Position numbers and translations under genes: made by a program. A stretch of 64,000 bases of DNA, from NCBI GenBank assembly GCA_029948255.1, contig JALIZF010001837.1, positions 449,501 through 513,500 on the forward strand, in the 5' to 3' direction. Source of the DNA: Telmatactis stephensoni. Taxonomy: Eukaryota > Cnidaria > Anthozoa > Actiniaria > Isophelliidae. Positions 1 through 13,455 of this stretch are shown here, piece by piece. Positions within the stretch are counted from its first letter, which is position 1. Every line of letters starts with the position of its first letter. Under the pieces are notes generated by a model. It saw nothing but the letters and a program-made list of their open reading frames with translations. It was not told the DNA's origin and searched no databases.

Positions 1-33
1 GGGCCTCCTAACAAACAAGCAAACAAACAAACA

Positions 34-169
34 GCAGGCGAATCATCCTACCTGCCATACATTAACTGCATTCTCTTTACATGGAAATTTATGTCTTCAC
101 TTCGGGTACTAGGATCATTCTACTAAACAGAATGCAGTAAATGTATAGCGGGTAGGATGATTCGCCTGC
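34..169. mobile_element. Fold-back MITE, 41-bp arms
   Basis: Arms 34-74 and 129-169 are near-perfect reverse complements starting GCAGGCGAATCATCCTAC. Related sequence (CTAGGATCATCCTAG, GCAGGCGAA) appears near 16330-16360, so it belongs to a dispersed family. Confidence 0.65.
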
Positions 170-764
170 TAGGACAATCCTAGTACTAGAATGATCCCAG
201 TGCCATGTAAAGTATAAACACCCCCCCCCTTACTTGCATTACGATAATTAAAAAGATTAATTCTCTAATACATGTAACAAAAACGTGCAACCTTGCATGC
301 CCACTCCGCGCTCTCAAGCTTTCAGTGTTGCCCAAAGTAGAAGTCATCTCCAGTTGCAACAAAAAACGTATTGCGTCCGGAGTGGTAGTACGAATAACTT
401 TGCAGCACAAAGTTTAGAGATACGTTGCACGTATTTATTGCCCGTATTATCGTTACGTATTAGCACAAAGTTTAGAGATTCGTTGCACGTATTTATTGCC
501 CGTATTACCGTTACGTATTAGCCCGAAGATCAAGCTGTCGGAAACCTTTCGTTCCAACGTCTGATCGCCCGACCGTATGACAATCAGGCCAAGATTACTC
601 AAAAATGATTGATAAATAAGCCTTTACCTTTATGACGTTCCATACCTCTATCTATACCAGAATCCTCTTCAATAATCGTTCATATTCAAATTTAAAAATC
701 CCTGGAGAATACAAACACTATATTCTTAAATTGATGAACAATAGATACTCCAAAAGGATTGTGG

Positions 765-919
765 TAGAGTGATTTTCACCGGACTGTGAAATAGTTACTA
801 AGCTAATAGACACTAATAGACTCTGCACCCATTGTTTTCTTTTGTTGCAATACAACTATTAGACACTATTAAACACTGACTATTAGTAATTGTTTCACAG
901 TCCGATGAAAATCACTCTA
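765..919. mobile_element. TAGAGTG-family MITE
   Basis: Terminal inverted repeats TAGAGTGATTTTCACCGG... and ...GATGAAAATCACTCTA. The outer TA could be the target duplication, as with Tc1/mariner-type elements. The interior repeats CTAATAGACACT-like units. Confidence 0.7.
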
Positions 920-1227
920 TAGAGAGAGGTATGAAACATAATGCTAAAGGCTTATTGCGGTGCAGTGAAATCCCTATCATGGCCTAGAAAACATTACACT
1001 TACGCACCCTTTCCGTTAATTATTAGCGTTTGCTTTAAGAGCGATAACACTAAAACCATGAAACAACTTGGCAAGTAAATATCATGTACTAAATAGCAAC
1101 AAAGTTGATAAGAAACAAAACAAAACAAAATGCCTCGAGTCTACTACAAACTATATTTGTCAATTCCTTCAGTCAAATGAAAACCACTCTATTTACCATA
1201 CTATTTAGTTAGTGCTTGTTTCATGGT

Positions 1228-1377
1228 TAGAGTGATGGCACTTAATCCGTGAAACAAAATCTAATAGTCAATGTCTAATAGTCTAATCAAAACAAAATAA
1301 AACAATGGAAATAGTGTCTACTAATGTCTATTGAATTAATATCTATTTCACGGATACGATTAAGTGCCATCACTCTA
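1228..1377. mobile_element. TAGAGTG-family MITE
   Basis: The ends are TAGAGTGATGGCACTTAAT and its inverted copy at 1360-1377. The interior is made of CTAATAGTC-like short repeats. Confidence 0.65.
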
Positions 1378-1508
1378 TATCGTTTTCGCTCTAGCAACCA
1401 ACGCATACACGTAGGCGTAGTGTTAAACTTTAGAAGGAAAACGGACGAGTTGAGACCTTATAAAAAGTTCACTGTACTGTCCTTTAAACAATATTATTGA
1501 TTGCCAAA

Positions 1509-1735
1509 GCCTGGTTTTCACTAGCAAAGCAAACACAAGCGCAAGCGGCATCATAATGATTCGTTTTCATTGAGATAACATGCACGCAAGCACAACAGCA
1601 AATACGCGCAAGCGCACGCAAGCACAATGCTACGTTTTCATCGAGATAACATGCACGCAAACACAACAGCAAGCAGAAGGAAAATTTTTTATCCTTGTAC
1701 TTGCTGCTTTTGCTTGCGTCGTAGTGAAAACCAGG
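1509..1735. mobile_element. MITE with GCCTGGTTTTCACTA ends
   Basis: The left end GCCTGGTTTTCACTA mirrors the right end TAGTGAAAACCAGGC. The interior contains imperfect tandem units around CGAGATAACATGCACGCAA. Confidence 0.6.
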
Positions 1736-2489
1736 CCTAAGGAGACAGCTAGACGACGATTGTGACATTTTTATTAGTCTTTTTTTAATATCTATCTTAC
1801 CATGCAGCTGCGTTGTCTATAGATCTACCAACTAACTACTTCTTACACAAGGCTATCCTTTTGCAATGTATAGCAAGGCAGGCCAAAACGTGAACAAATA
1901 TTTTGGTGAGCTCAATCAGGTTGGACGGCGCCTTTTCCAACGCGATTGGTTGACTGCAAAAAAACTTGCCAATTACGAACCCGCTTGCCTGCTTGAACAA
2001 TATGAAACTTGCCAGGAGCATTACTCAAGGATGTCAAAGCTAAGACTATTCCTATTTGATCACGTGGCACTGAAACATTTTACAGTGGTACATTTTACAT
2101 TTCTTGTTATTTCGATTACGGAAAGTTCTAATTTGCATTTATTTGAATATATAAGGCTCTTGCTGTGCACTTCTTGGCTAGTAACCCATCACTCTCCTTT
2201 TATTTGGGACTTGAAGAAAAAAGACATCGCGCTGGATGGACATCAGAAACAAAAAAAGAAATCTATAATCAAACAAGTTAAATCGAAGAATGGCATAAGA
2301 ATTAGTAGGACGCAGATCTCTTCAGCCTTTCACTTATTGAGTTCCCCAAGGCTCAGTACTCCATCCTCTCCCGTTTCTGCTCTACTCTCAGTGCGCATCT
2401 TTGTAGATAACACGAACTACCTGCGTAAATCCTTCAGTAAAATTATGTCAGTAGCCAAAGAAGGTGTAGGTGAATGTTAACAAACACGA
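1736..2489. other. No supported gene; a 204-codon open frame of no recognised family
   Basis: The plus-strand frame 1866-2480 is open but its product has no domain, signal peptide or similarity I recognise, and it shows no splice context. It is probably chance, with a small possibility of a lineage-specific gene. Confidence 0.3.
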
Positions 2490-4035
2490 TTTGGACTGGA
2501 ATTTTTCGTGTCATTGCAAACATCTGAAACAGAGAAAAAAAACCGTAATTAGACACAAATGACTCGAAAAATGATATTTATGTTGATAGATACAACTACC
2601 TGTATGTGTACATGGCCTCATCTAAAAATCACTGTCAACAGCTGCCAATAGTGCGTGGATACCGAATCGATCGAGCAGGAATTTCTCGTGTCGCTGCAGA
2701 CATCTGAAACGATGACAAAATCAAAAACAAAATAGCGAAAGAAAAAGGAAAAAGAAAAGAAAGATTTTCAGAAATTTTATTAAAAGTTAATATTTTTGCC
2801 TTATTTTTATTACTTTATTTTACTTTAGTTTTTTATATTATATTTTAGTGTACTTTATATTATATTTTGTTTTATTTATTTTCTTATTAATTTCGAAATT
2901 ACAGTGAATTTAAGACAAGAGAAGAAAAGTAGTAATAGTCAGAAGAAAGACTGGAAAAAGAAATGAAAAGGAACAAAAATAATACAAAATCGAACGGTGT
3001 TTTTCCCTGGACGTCGAAACTTCTTGTTCTAGTCTGAAATGATAAAAACAAATCATTTGTCAGAAAAACAAAATATACGATGTAACCAACACGTGATCCA
3101 AGATCAGACACTATACTGGAAGAACCTCTTTGACGTTAAGACAACTTTGAAATCAACTGAAAAACACTAGAAGGAAATGTTAGTGTAACCTGGAAGAAAT
3201 GTAGAGTTCAAATACTAAACCCAACAATACTAGGTAGGAATCATGTCTTATAACAAAGTCAAACATGCACACAAGAGAAAATTCTAGCGATCGAAGTGCA
3301 ACGTTCCGATCAATTCTATGTTTCATGGATTGAGTTTTTGGACTCTGTGAGGTTAGTAGTTCACGAAGTACGAAAATTCAATAGAAAGAAATGAATAAAC
3401 AGTGAAAGGAAGAAAGAGCAACGTTGCAAACATCTGAAATGAGAAAAAAATCATGATTGTGAGTAACATAACCTGAAAAGGACAACGAGTTAGTAAAAAC
3501 GTTGAAAACAACTGAAAGATACAAAGAAAATATGTTAGTAAAAGCTGAAAGAGATGTAGAGTTCATATACTGAATACATGAAAATTTACTGGGTAATATA
3601 GGAATCGCCACATAGCCACACAAGATATAGCCACACGAGAAAAATGGGGTGGAAACTTTGCAGGTTTTGTTTCATGGACTGAGTTTATGGACTCTATGGG
3701 TTATTAGTAAATCAAATAAGAAAAGTACGATGAGGGAAGAATCAAAAAGGAAAGGAAGATGGAGAGCAATGTTGCAAACACCTGAAAGACAAAAAGGGAA
3801 ATCGTAAGTAAAACCTGAAGAACAAAACGTGTTAGTGAAAGGTCGAAAACTACTGAAAAATAGTGAAGGAAAAATTAGTATACGCTGGAAGAGATGTAGA
3901 GTTCAAATACTGAACCTATGAAACATTTCTGACTGGTCCAAAACAAACCGTTTCTAGAAAGAAAGATAGAACATTTGATTTTCTCAGTTCTGTTTCATGG
4001 CTTCAGTTTTCGAACTCTGTATATTGTTAGTACTA
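2490..4035. repeat. Degenerate tandem repeat, period about 320-350 bp
   Basis: The landmark GATGTAGAGTTCA recurs near 3200, 3555 and 3893. TTTCATGG...GAGTTT...GGACTCT recurs near 3323, 3671 and 3992. GCAAACATCTGAAA-like blocks recur near 2515, 3425 and 3773. At least three old copies are present. Confidence 0.6.
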
Positions 4036-4569
4036 TAACAGTCGACTAATTTAAACAAATGTATCAATAGAATACAATATATAATGAATAAATGTGATGA
4101 ATAACGTCAATGAATGCCATACTGTATATCAATGCTGTAATTCCCCACAAAACAAATGAAACAAAATCAATTTCCCACAATGAATAAACTGGCAAAAATA
4201 GACGTTTATGAGACCAACTAACACCTATCCCAACCCAAAATCCACCGACATTAATTTGTGACATATTTTCAATTTCCCCGACCCTGAAAAAAAATCCCTG
4301 CAGACGATTTCCTGCCCTTGAAAAGATGTCAGAATTCCCCATCTTTTCATTGGCAACCCTGATATGTATTTTTTCGTTAACTTTTAGATGAGATGCTATG
4401 TAGTTTACAGCTGATAGTTTTGAAAAATGCAATAAAACAAAGAATTGTTAATTATTAACAACCCAAACGCGCGCATGCTACTAAATCATTGAATTGGGGT
4501 AAACGGCTGTCAACGCTTACTCCCATGGAAAAGATACATTTCCCCAGTTTAATACAGAAATATAATTTT

Positions 4570-4905
4570 GAATAATTACAAGTCATATTTACAGTGTTTA
4601 CTCATAACGTACTGATTATACATCTATGGTTCACACTCGCTCATACACATTGCCGAAAACACACGTGTACATATTAAAGTTATTAGTCATTGGAAATAAT
4701 TACAAGTCATATAATTTACAATAATACACAATGATAATGTACAGTAAATATCTATGGTTCACACTCACTCACACACATTGCCGGATTCACATGTGTACAA
4801 TAAAGTTATGATTATTGCGAAAAATTACAAGTCATAATTAATTTTGCAATAATGATAATGTACAGTAAATATCTATGGTGCACGCTCACTCACACACATT
4901 GCACA
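4570..4905. repeat. Tandem repeat, about 125 bp, three copies
   Basis: TCTATGGTTCACACTC-type and CACACACATTGCC-type blocks recur at roughly 4622, 4751 and 4874, separated by AATTACAAGTCAT and AATAAAGTTAT segments. Confidence 0.65.
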
Positions 4906-7063
4906 ATTTAACATATCTATATATAATGTTAAATTAACGTATCAATGTTGCCCATACAGATTGATAAAAAGTAGTCATGATTGAAAAATAGCCCCGCCCA
5001 TTGTTTTTGTGATGAAATCGTGGAATCATTGTAATTCGGGTAATATGTAATAAAGGCCCATAATTTCTTGAAGTGAGGATCTTGAGGCTGTGGACTCCTT
5101 GTAATGTAGTTGATGTGATATAGCCATAGTTCAGACCCACGGTTTTTGGCGGACGATGAAGTCTTGGAACCATTATAATTTAGCAGGTAAATGTATTGTA
5201 AACCAACTCGTCTGGAGAAATCCAACTCATCAATTAAAGAAGTCCAACCCGTCAGAAAAAATCCAACTCATCGTTTAAATTAAGAAATCCAACTCATCAG
5301 AAGAAATCCAATTCGTCTTTAAATGAGAAATCAAATTTGTCTGAAAAATGCGGCAAAAGTTGCTAGTTAAGCCAGTGGAAGTCGTTGATGGTCCCGACTG
5401 GACCAGTGCCGGAAACACATACCTAATCCTAGTCCTAGACTTATCCTAGACAAAACAAAAAACAAAAAACAAAAAACAAAAAACAAAAAACAAAAAAACT
5501 TAAAATAAAAAGTAGAAAAAAAAAAAAGAAGGAAAAAACATTTAATTAAAAAGTGAAGGGAAAATGTGTGTTGTAAGTCGTTAGTCGAACGAAAGGAGTT
5601 GTGATCACAGCGCAAGTTCTGCCATCAACTTAAAAAAAATAATGACAAAAGTCAAGTGCAAGACCTCATTTTTTGCCATGTATTATAGTTATTCGTAGAA
5701 CTACTGCCAATCAGCCGAAATTTTAATCCCTAGTTCCTTATCTAAAGCTACCACTATAAATGAAAAAGCTATGGTACTTGAACACTCGTCGTCGCAACCC
5801 AGTTTGGTTGTTCTTGGTAGACTTGGCTGAAACAGAAGGTGCAAATGCCATGGTATCACTATTTGTGACAAACCATGTCATTTACGTTGGGTTAGGCCGG
5901 GCCAAAACAAATCTGATCAACACTAAATTTGGGTGGAGCTAATCTAGAGTACGACCATTACCGTCGGCACGCACAACAATAGAGGGCGGGGAGGGAGGTT
6001 TGGGGGAGGGGAGGGCGGAAGGGAGGGGAGTGAGGTAAATACAAAACGTAAAAGTAGTTGTGCGTATCGACCGACGCTGCAGCCTGACCAGCGCTAACCT
6101 TAACACCTATGTCGCCAGAAATCTAAGCGCCCTACGCGCGTTGTATGTAAACCGGCCAGTTCAGCAACATAATGGTAGAACTCTACATCTAAAGATCACG
6201 ACACAGACTCAGACTACAAAGGAGGTCTCTCAATTTGAGAGCATATGGTCGATCAGGTCCAATGGCTCCATCGGTGATCCAGAGTTGTCTTCTCGTAGGC
6301 CTAAGCATTTATTGAAAGCTAACCTAAGCAGGTCATTTGCACCCGGCCCGAAATGCCGATCCAAAAGCTAGTAGATCCGACCTAGTTTACATGTGGTAGC
6401 TTGCTCTAATGCAACTCGCTTGGTCCATATGTATGAACTATGGATCCCTCCTAGTCCTAGCTAATGCTAAGTGAAATTCCCATACGTTTTGGGGTACAAG
6501 ATGAAATGGACCCTTGATCTTGTGACTACAGGCCAAAATGAGAATGAAAACAATACATCAGCAGCAACATACACAGACGTGTTTACAAAACACCTCCAAC
6601 ACAGCCTGCAGCCAACAGGCGCCGGACATGACACGCCATATTTGCAAGCAAACAGACGAGTGCAGGCCATGAGGGGCGTCTGATTTCGCAGGCACAAAAC
6701 AACGCTTATACAAATATGAACATATAACAACAGTGAACAAAAGCGATGATGATAATCTGATTCATCACAAGTAAAAAGAATCCATTTCCGAGTATATTCT
6801 AATTCCTATCAGTGAACAGGAATTATGTTGCGAGTTGCTTCTACATGTACATACACACACGTTCACACCCACACAAAACAACCAGAACCTCGAGGAATTT
6901 AACAAATACAGCCAATTAGAGGCTAAATGAAAACAATATCCTAGAATTTGGTTTACTCGAGGTCTGTTGTCATACTAAACCCTGTGGTCTTCATCTGTAG
7001 GTGCAGCAGCTAGAAAAAAGATGGAAAAACGATTAATTGATCAATAGTTGATTAAAACAAAAA
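4906..7063. other. No gene seen; short degenerate repeats
   Basis: At 5217-5340 GAAATCCAACTCATC-like units repeat four to five times. At 5455-5500 there is an (ACAAAAA)n tract and at 5981-6040 a G-rich tract. Open frames here (for example 6060-6371) show no recognisable domain. Confidence 0.4.
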
Positions 7064-7270
7064 GAGACCGAAACTTAGTATGTCGGTGCGATGTTCGCGG
7101 CGACTAAGGCTATTTTTAGTAACTTTGCCATCGCGCGCGCAAGGTTCTCAAACAGTAGAATTTGATTGTCTAGGAGCTTTGCGCGCGCGATGGCGAAATT
7201 ACTAAAAATAATCTTAGCCGCCGCGAACATCAATACCGAGTTTCGCTCTGACTTTTAGTAATATGGTCTC
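7064..7270. mobile_element. Fold-back MITE with GATGTTCGCGGCG arms
   Basis: The arms run from GAGACC at 7064 to GGTCTC at 7270. The core GATGTTCGCGGCGACTAAG is mirrored by CTTAGCCGCCGCGAACATC, and GCCATCGCGCGCGC by GCGCGCGCGATGGC. Confidence 0.7.
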
Positions 7271-8475
7271 TTGTTATTTTTTTAACTTTGATGACATTGC
7301 CTAAGGATTTCGTAGCATTGAGCAGGGAGATCCAATCAGATAATGATAGAGAACTAGTGACAAAAACACCCCCATTCTTGCATCAAATAAAATAAGAAAT
7401 ATTCCAATACTGCGGCTACTAATGACAGAGAAAATGGATTTATTCATATTGTGCGCTCGTGGTTTACCAACTCACAATTGCACAATTTCTCAGAAAAAAA
7501 CAAAAACAGTAAATTTGATCTTAGATTCCAAAAGAAAAGACTTAACTGACCCCTATTCAAACTATATTTGCTAGATAGTTGATTTATTTTGAAGGAAACT
7601 TCGAATTTACTGCTAGTATTCTAGTCATCCAGCGGTTATATAGCGAAATTCTACGAGAGCCGTAATCGAAGTCTTTGAATTATACTGTAAGAGAGGTTTG
7701 GAGGTAATAAAAATTTTCAGCTAAAGAAACGCAAATTTGTACTCTCAACGCTCGAACTTTTAGAAAACGAGTAATACTCAAAAGCACATGTACATGGAAC
7801 AGTAGAAGCACCGAGACGTACAGTTGCATTTTAAAAACACTCTTTTCTCGCTTTGAAAAAACGTTCTTGATACAAAAACACAAAACATTTACTTGTGCAA
7901 GAATACCCTCACTGTCTCTTTACATAAACAAGAAGAGTTCAGAAGAAAAACCCTAATAAATTAATAAAAATCTCGCAGTTCTACTTACCATTATAGATTT
8001 GCTGCTGTGTGAAGTCGAACTCTCTCGCATAGAAATAAGTACATGATACACGTGATCAATCCATTGTTTTTCGACCAATCAAAATCAACAATTCCGTGTG
8101 GTGTTTCTAAACGCTTTCTGATTGGTCAAATAACTTGTGAATTCCGATCCGTTCGATTCGTTGCACTCATCCTTTGTTATTTTAATATAAGCCACTGAAA
8201 TTGCTGTTTAAAATTATCATACTCGGAGCTACTCGGAAGGTTTACAAAAGGGAATCAAATTTGGCATATCGGAATTCACAAGTTCAGAAAAAACTGGACA
8301 ATGGAGATGCTTGACGACAAAAAGGTCAACCCGAAGAAAGCGATCTAAAAATCTACGTTTTTATAATTTATAACAATTTATGTTTTTATAATTTCGCCCT
8401 ACGGGCTCGTGCAATTGAACCTTTGAAAAACACACTCGTGCAAATTAATAATATAGTTCTACAAAGGACACTTCT

Positions 8476-8885
8476 ATTAGCCACTTTCATACCGTGAAGA
8501 CTGGGTACGAGTCCCTTAAACTTTGATGATGGCAACACAAAACTTATGTAGTCATAAAGAGCAAATCGAGCTGTATATAATCCCGAGGTTTGATGTTAAT
8601 CGGATATACATTGAAAGAGATACAGCAGTTCAAACATGCTAGATTTTGCAAAGAAATGTATGGTTGTAGGGACAAATGTCCACAAACGTCCCTACAACCA
8701 TACATTTCTTTGTAAATTCTAGCATTTTTGCACGGCTGTTAGTCATTCAATATTAAACCGATTAACACCAAACTTCGGGATTTTATATAGCTCGATGTGC
8801 TCTTTCTATCTATATGAGTTTTGTGTTACCATCGTCAAAATTTGAGGGACTCGTACCCAGTCTTCACGGTATGAAAGTGGCTAAT
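8476..8885. mobile_element. 410-bp near-palindrome (fold-back element)
   Basis: Two arms of about 200 bp face each other from ATTAGCCACTTTCATACCG to its inverted copy ending at 8885. The centre is at about 8680 (GGGACAAATGTCCACAAACG). No coding capacity is visible. Confidence 0.8.
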
Positions 8886-9357
8886 AATTGTATTACCACG
8901 TCGCCTTTTATACTATGACTGACATTGGATAGTAGCATGTATTCTGTATACCTATTGCAAAAATGTTATACCGAAAGGGAGTGTACTAAGGGTTGGACCA
9001 TTAGAAATCGTGGGAGGGGGTGACCTTCGATTTACTGCGGTAAACTGATACTAAGAGATTATTAACCTAGCGCAAGGTCAGTACGGACAGTGCGCCCGCG
9101 ATACTCACGGGGATGACGGCTGAAATCTGAGCCTACATTCAGGCCAACTTGTCTTTTCTTTGTCCCCAGCGCATGATTTCTCATCATTTTAAACCTAATA
9201 ATGTAACAAATTCAAGTTGAAATTTCTTATCGATTTTTAGCGGAGCGTTTGAGAGCATTGCTAAGATGATAGAAATCTTCAAAACATACATTTTTGGACA
9301 TTTTACTGAATAATTCCCTGTGGAATGATAATAATTTAACTGTGGTTCATTATTATT
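8886..9357. other. Gene A 3-prime flank, nothing further seen
   Basis: No open frame, repeat or recognisable element. No canonical AATAAA follows the gene A stop closely. Confidence 0.3.
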
Positions 9358-12300
9358 TCAATAGTAGTAAGTCACTTTATTACGGCACTTTATGTTCTTG
9401 CATGTTACAGGGCAATAAAGGTTCATGAAATTCCTGATTCCATATGATCCAGAGTTGCATCCCCCGAAGGTGTCTTTGAAACGCCGGCACGGTTCTCTGT
9501 AGAACAATTGTACTAGGCGACAATCTGTGAATAAATGAATCAAGAAATGAATCAACGATTAAACGAATCAACAGTCAGCAAATGAATTAATCAATTACAT
9601 CGCTACCATTCATTACCTGTGCATATGCCGCTTAAAGGTGTTGTACCGTCCCAGCAGCAGTTCGGATCGCCTTTACATTTGTCCGGAGGATCTACTGTCT
9701 CTGTAAATAACAGAAATTCTTTCATTCATTTATTCAATTGATCATTCATTCGTCCCTCCCTCCCTCCCTCCCTCCCTCCCTCCCTCCCTCCCTCCCTCCC
9801 TCCCTCCATTCATTCATTTATTCATTCATTCATCCATTCTTTCATTCATTCATTCATTCATTCATTCATTCATTCATTCATTCATTCATTCATTTCATTC
9901 ATTCATTCATTCATTCATTCATTCATTCATTTCATTTCTTATCCATTAAAGTCAGTCTAGCTGAGCTGCCAGTATAAATCAAATAAAAGGCGTCCTATGG
10001 TGAAATCGAGAAAAACCCTTGGGGATGTCTCGTCTACATAAAAGAAGCGAAGGATTTCAAATTAAAGTTCATCCATGCATTAGACACTTTTTGAAAACAC
10101 TTTTTGAAATAATGAAGCTAAACGCGCCAAGTTAAAGTTAAAGACTCAACTGTTAAAAACGTTGTATGTAAATCGTAATCCGAGTGAGTATAGAAATAGC
10201 TCTATACATTTTATTGTATCTCTAAGTTGACATGCGCACCTCAAGAGCTTGGTTCAAGTGCAACATTTCAGTTCAGACATGCGGCTATGATTTTTGGTGA
10301 TGAGAACCTTTAAACCGCACGAGACAAAGGCAAAGGCAGCAGCAGCAGCAGCAGTGACAACGGCAACAACGAACAATGAATTGACTTTACAACTTACGGC
10401 ATGAGCCACAGGTGAAAGCACATTGTTCCTTGTCCAAACCATCACAATCAAGTTCATGATTATTCTTTCTTTGGAAGCAAGTAAGAGGGGTTTCGTCGAT
10501 ACAGTCCACTGCTGAAAATAGAAATGATAAAACAAATTAAGGACCTAATCTCGCGAAACACAGTGCAGGTACAAAAAAAATTAAGAAGAAGAAGAAGTAG
10601 AAGAAAAAGAAGAAGAAGAAGAAGAAGAAGAAGAAGAAGAAGAAGAAGAAGAAGAAGAAGAAGAAGAAGAAGAAGAAGAAGAAGAAGAAGAAACATACAA
10701 TAAATATAAACAGAAAATATGTTTTGAAGAGCCGACAAACATAATAAGCATTTAAATACTTGCGACATATAATTTCCGAGAAAAATATTTTCATGCTAAT
10801 CAGTGCTAAGCGCAACTAAACTGACCAAATTTTGTTGAAAAAGCGAGCGAGAAAAAATAGTGAAAGAGCTCTTGAGCGCGCGCTTAATGGCGTAGTGATT
10901 ATGTGACAGCGCGCACTCAAATGCGTAATATGATTGGCTCTGGCAACTGTCCGATTACAACTGTCCAATTACAGCCAACTTGTCCAATTACATAATGCAT
11001 TATCCAATTACAACCTACAGTTTGATTAGTGGAAAATAGAGCAGGAAATTGGAATAGTTATGATTAATAACAAAACGAAATCAGATAACACATCGACATG
11101 GTTTATATTCCTTACTTCCGCATCCTTTGTTGTTAGGGCCGTGTTTTCTAGTCTTGCCGTCGTTGCAGCAGCCATAGGGAGAATCTGCACAATCTTTTGG
11201 TATACAGAAAAGACATATCAAACATATGTTGTCGTTTGTGCGGGCTTCCTGTGTTTCTACTATTGGGTTTCCTGTTTACCGAAAAGCTAGGTTTCTAAGC
11301 CAATTTCAAGATGGTGGACAATGTGATGTGTTTCATCGCTACAATATCTGCAAGTTTTGATGGAATTTTGACAGTTTGAGGCTCAAAATTGCAGGAAAAT
11401 CAACAAAAACAAATCTACGTAACTTCCAAATAAGGTAATGCATGCCCATATATGGAATAGATTTCATGGCCGTGCAATAAAGTCAAGTCAAGCTAGTATT
11501 AAAGATCACTTTAACTTCCCACAAGCTAAAGGTAATTTTTCATGATCATTTCAAATAACCAAAATCCTATAGCTATCCCATTGCTTGAGTGGATTTGCTG
11601 TTATACAGTTTAGAAAGGAAAGGTTGTCTTTTGAAAGCCTTACGGAAAGGCTTTTAGAGAAATCATTAGGTTTGTATAAAATACTCCCAATTCACATTTG
11701 ATCACTGGAAGTTCAGGGGCGGATCTAGGGGGGTGTCCATAGGTGCACCGAACATCCCCCTAGCACCATACGAGATGACGTCATCAGATTCCATTGTTAG
11801 GAGGCCGCCATCTTGGATGTGACGTCATCTCTCAAGAGGCCTATTTGGGACACCCCCTTTGCAAAATCCTGGATCCGCCCCTGAAGTTTCTATAGCATAG
11901 CTATGAGGTCACTGGAACTTCCGGCCTACAAATAGATAAGGCTAAGCCATGGGTTATATTTTATGACAACCTGCAGGACGGGCCTTTGAAAAGACGAGGA
12001 TATGTCTGAAATGCACAAGCCTGAGTCAAGTGCTTTTTAGACCTTCTCTAGCTAGTGTTTGCAATTGACTTCAGCGCAAGCTTCTTCACAGTCTATTGAT
12101 AATTGCCTTAAGCCTTGGTTTTGTAACAGAGTTTGCATTGTATACAATACATAACCAAGAGAGCAACAGCAAAGAATTTGCATCTTCAATTAATGTTCTT
12201 TTTGACTGTTCGAATGGAAAAATCAGTAAATCAGCCAATCACACGATGTGTTGAAACAACGAAGTGTGCATTATACACTCTGGTAAACTTAAGAGTTTCG

Positions 12301-12775
12301 GGTAGGATTATATCCATGTTTTATAACTTTAAACAGGAACATGCAAGCCTTTTTTGTATTGCTGATATATATATACACCTATTTCAATTAACGTTGTCGG
12401 CAAATAGACTCAAGTCTACGCGACCCACCCGAAATGGAGTATGGGCAGGAATTACTAAAAGCTATAAAGCACGGCAATTCTCAACCAGCTGGTGTTGAGC
12501 TTATAGAACAAATTCCTTCATTCATTGATGCTTAAAATGAAAACCAAAGCCAAAAAGAGAATAAATTTTATCAACTACCCATACTCCTTGGCGGTCAAGT
12601 CGCATAGCCTCTCGCCCGACAACATTCTTTAAAATAGGTGTATATTTGTTGTGGCTACCTACACGGTTGTACTTGATTTTTGGGGGCACGTTTGATTGAA
12701 GCATAAGCCTCACCTGTAGAAAAAAAGAAAGAAAGAAAGAATAATGAAAAGAAAGAAAGAAAGACAGAAAGATAA

Positions 12776-12807
<32 letters not shown>

Positions 12808-13420
12808 AAGAAAGAAAGAAAGAAACTGAGAAAGAAAGAAAGGAGGAGAAGAAGAAGGAGAAGAAGAAGAAAACAATTAACAAAACAAAAACAAAAACAA
12901 AAACAAAACAGCCACTCCAAATAAAAAGTTTCCTCGTTGCTTGCTTTCGAAATATCAAATGGTATATATAGTTTTTGATAAGATCCTGGACGAAATCCCA
13001 TTTTATGACATTTTTACATAGTAATTATCAGTGCCGTCTCCCTCATATATTAAATGTTATTGTATACATGTTGTGACATGTTGTGACATGTTGTGGCCTA
13101 GTGGTGAGAGCACTGGCCATTCAACACTGTGGTCGGAGTCCGAGATCTAGCTCGGGTCCTGGGTGTCACATGTCACAACATGTCATATTCTTAAAGAATA
13201 AGAAAGAAAGAAGAAAATATATGAATAAAGGAACCAAAAAAGAGAGAAAGAAAGAAAATGAACGAACGAACGAATGAATGAATGAAAAAGGAAATGATAA
13301 AGAAAGAAAATAAATAAGAAAGAAAGAAAAAGTAAGAAACAAAGAACGAAGAAACAAAGAAGCAAAGAAAACAAAAAGACCAAAAATGTTAAATAGAAGG
13401 AGGAGGAAGAAAAGAAGCAG

Positions 13421-13455
<35 letters not shown>

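Noticed and set aside
1866..2480. Longest plus-strand open frame (204 codons)
   Set aside because: No signal peptide, domain or familiar motif, and no paralogue in the window. The length is possible by chance in 64 kb.
10460..10815. Leucine- and phenylalanine-rich frames that look like membrane proteins
   Set aside because: They are readings of the AAG/CTT repeat in gene A intron 3.
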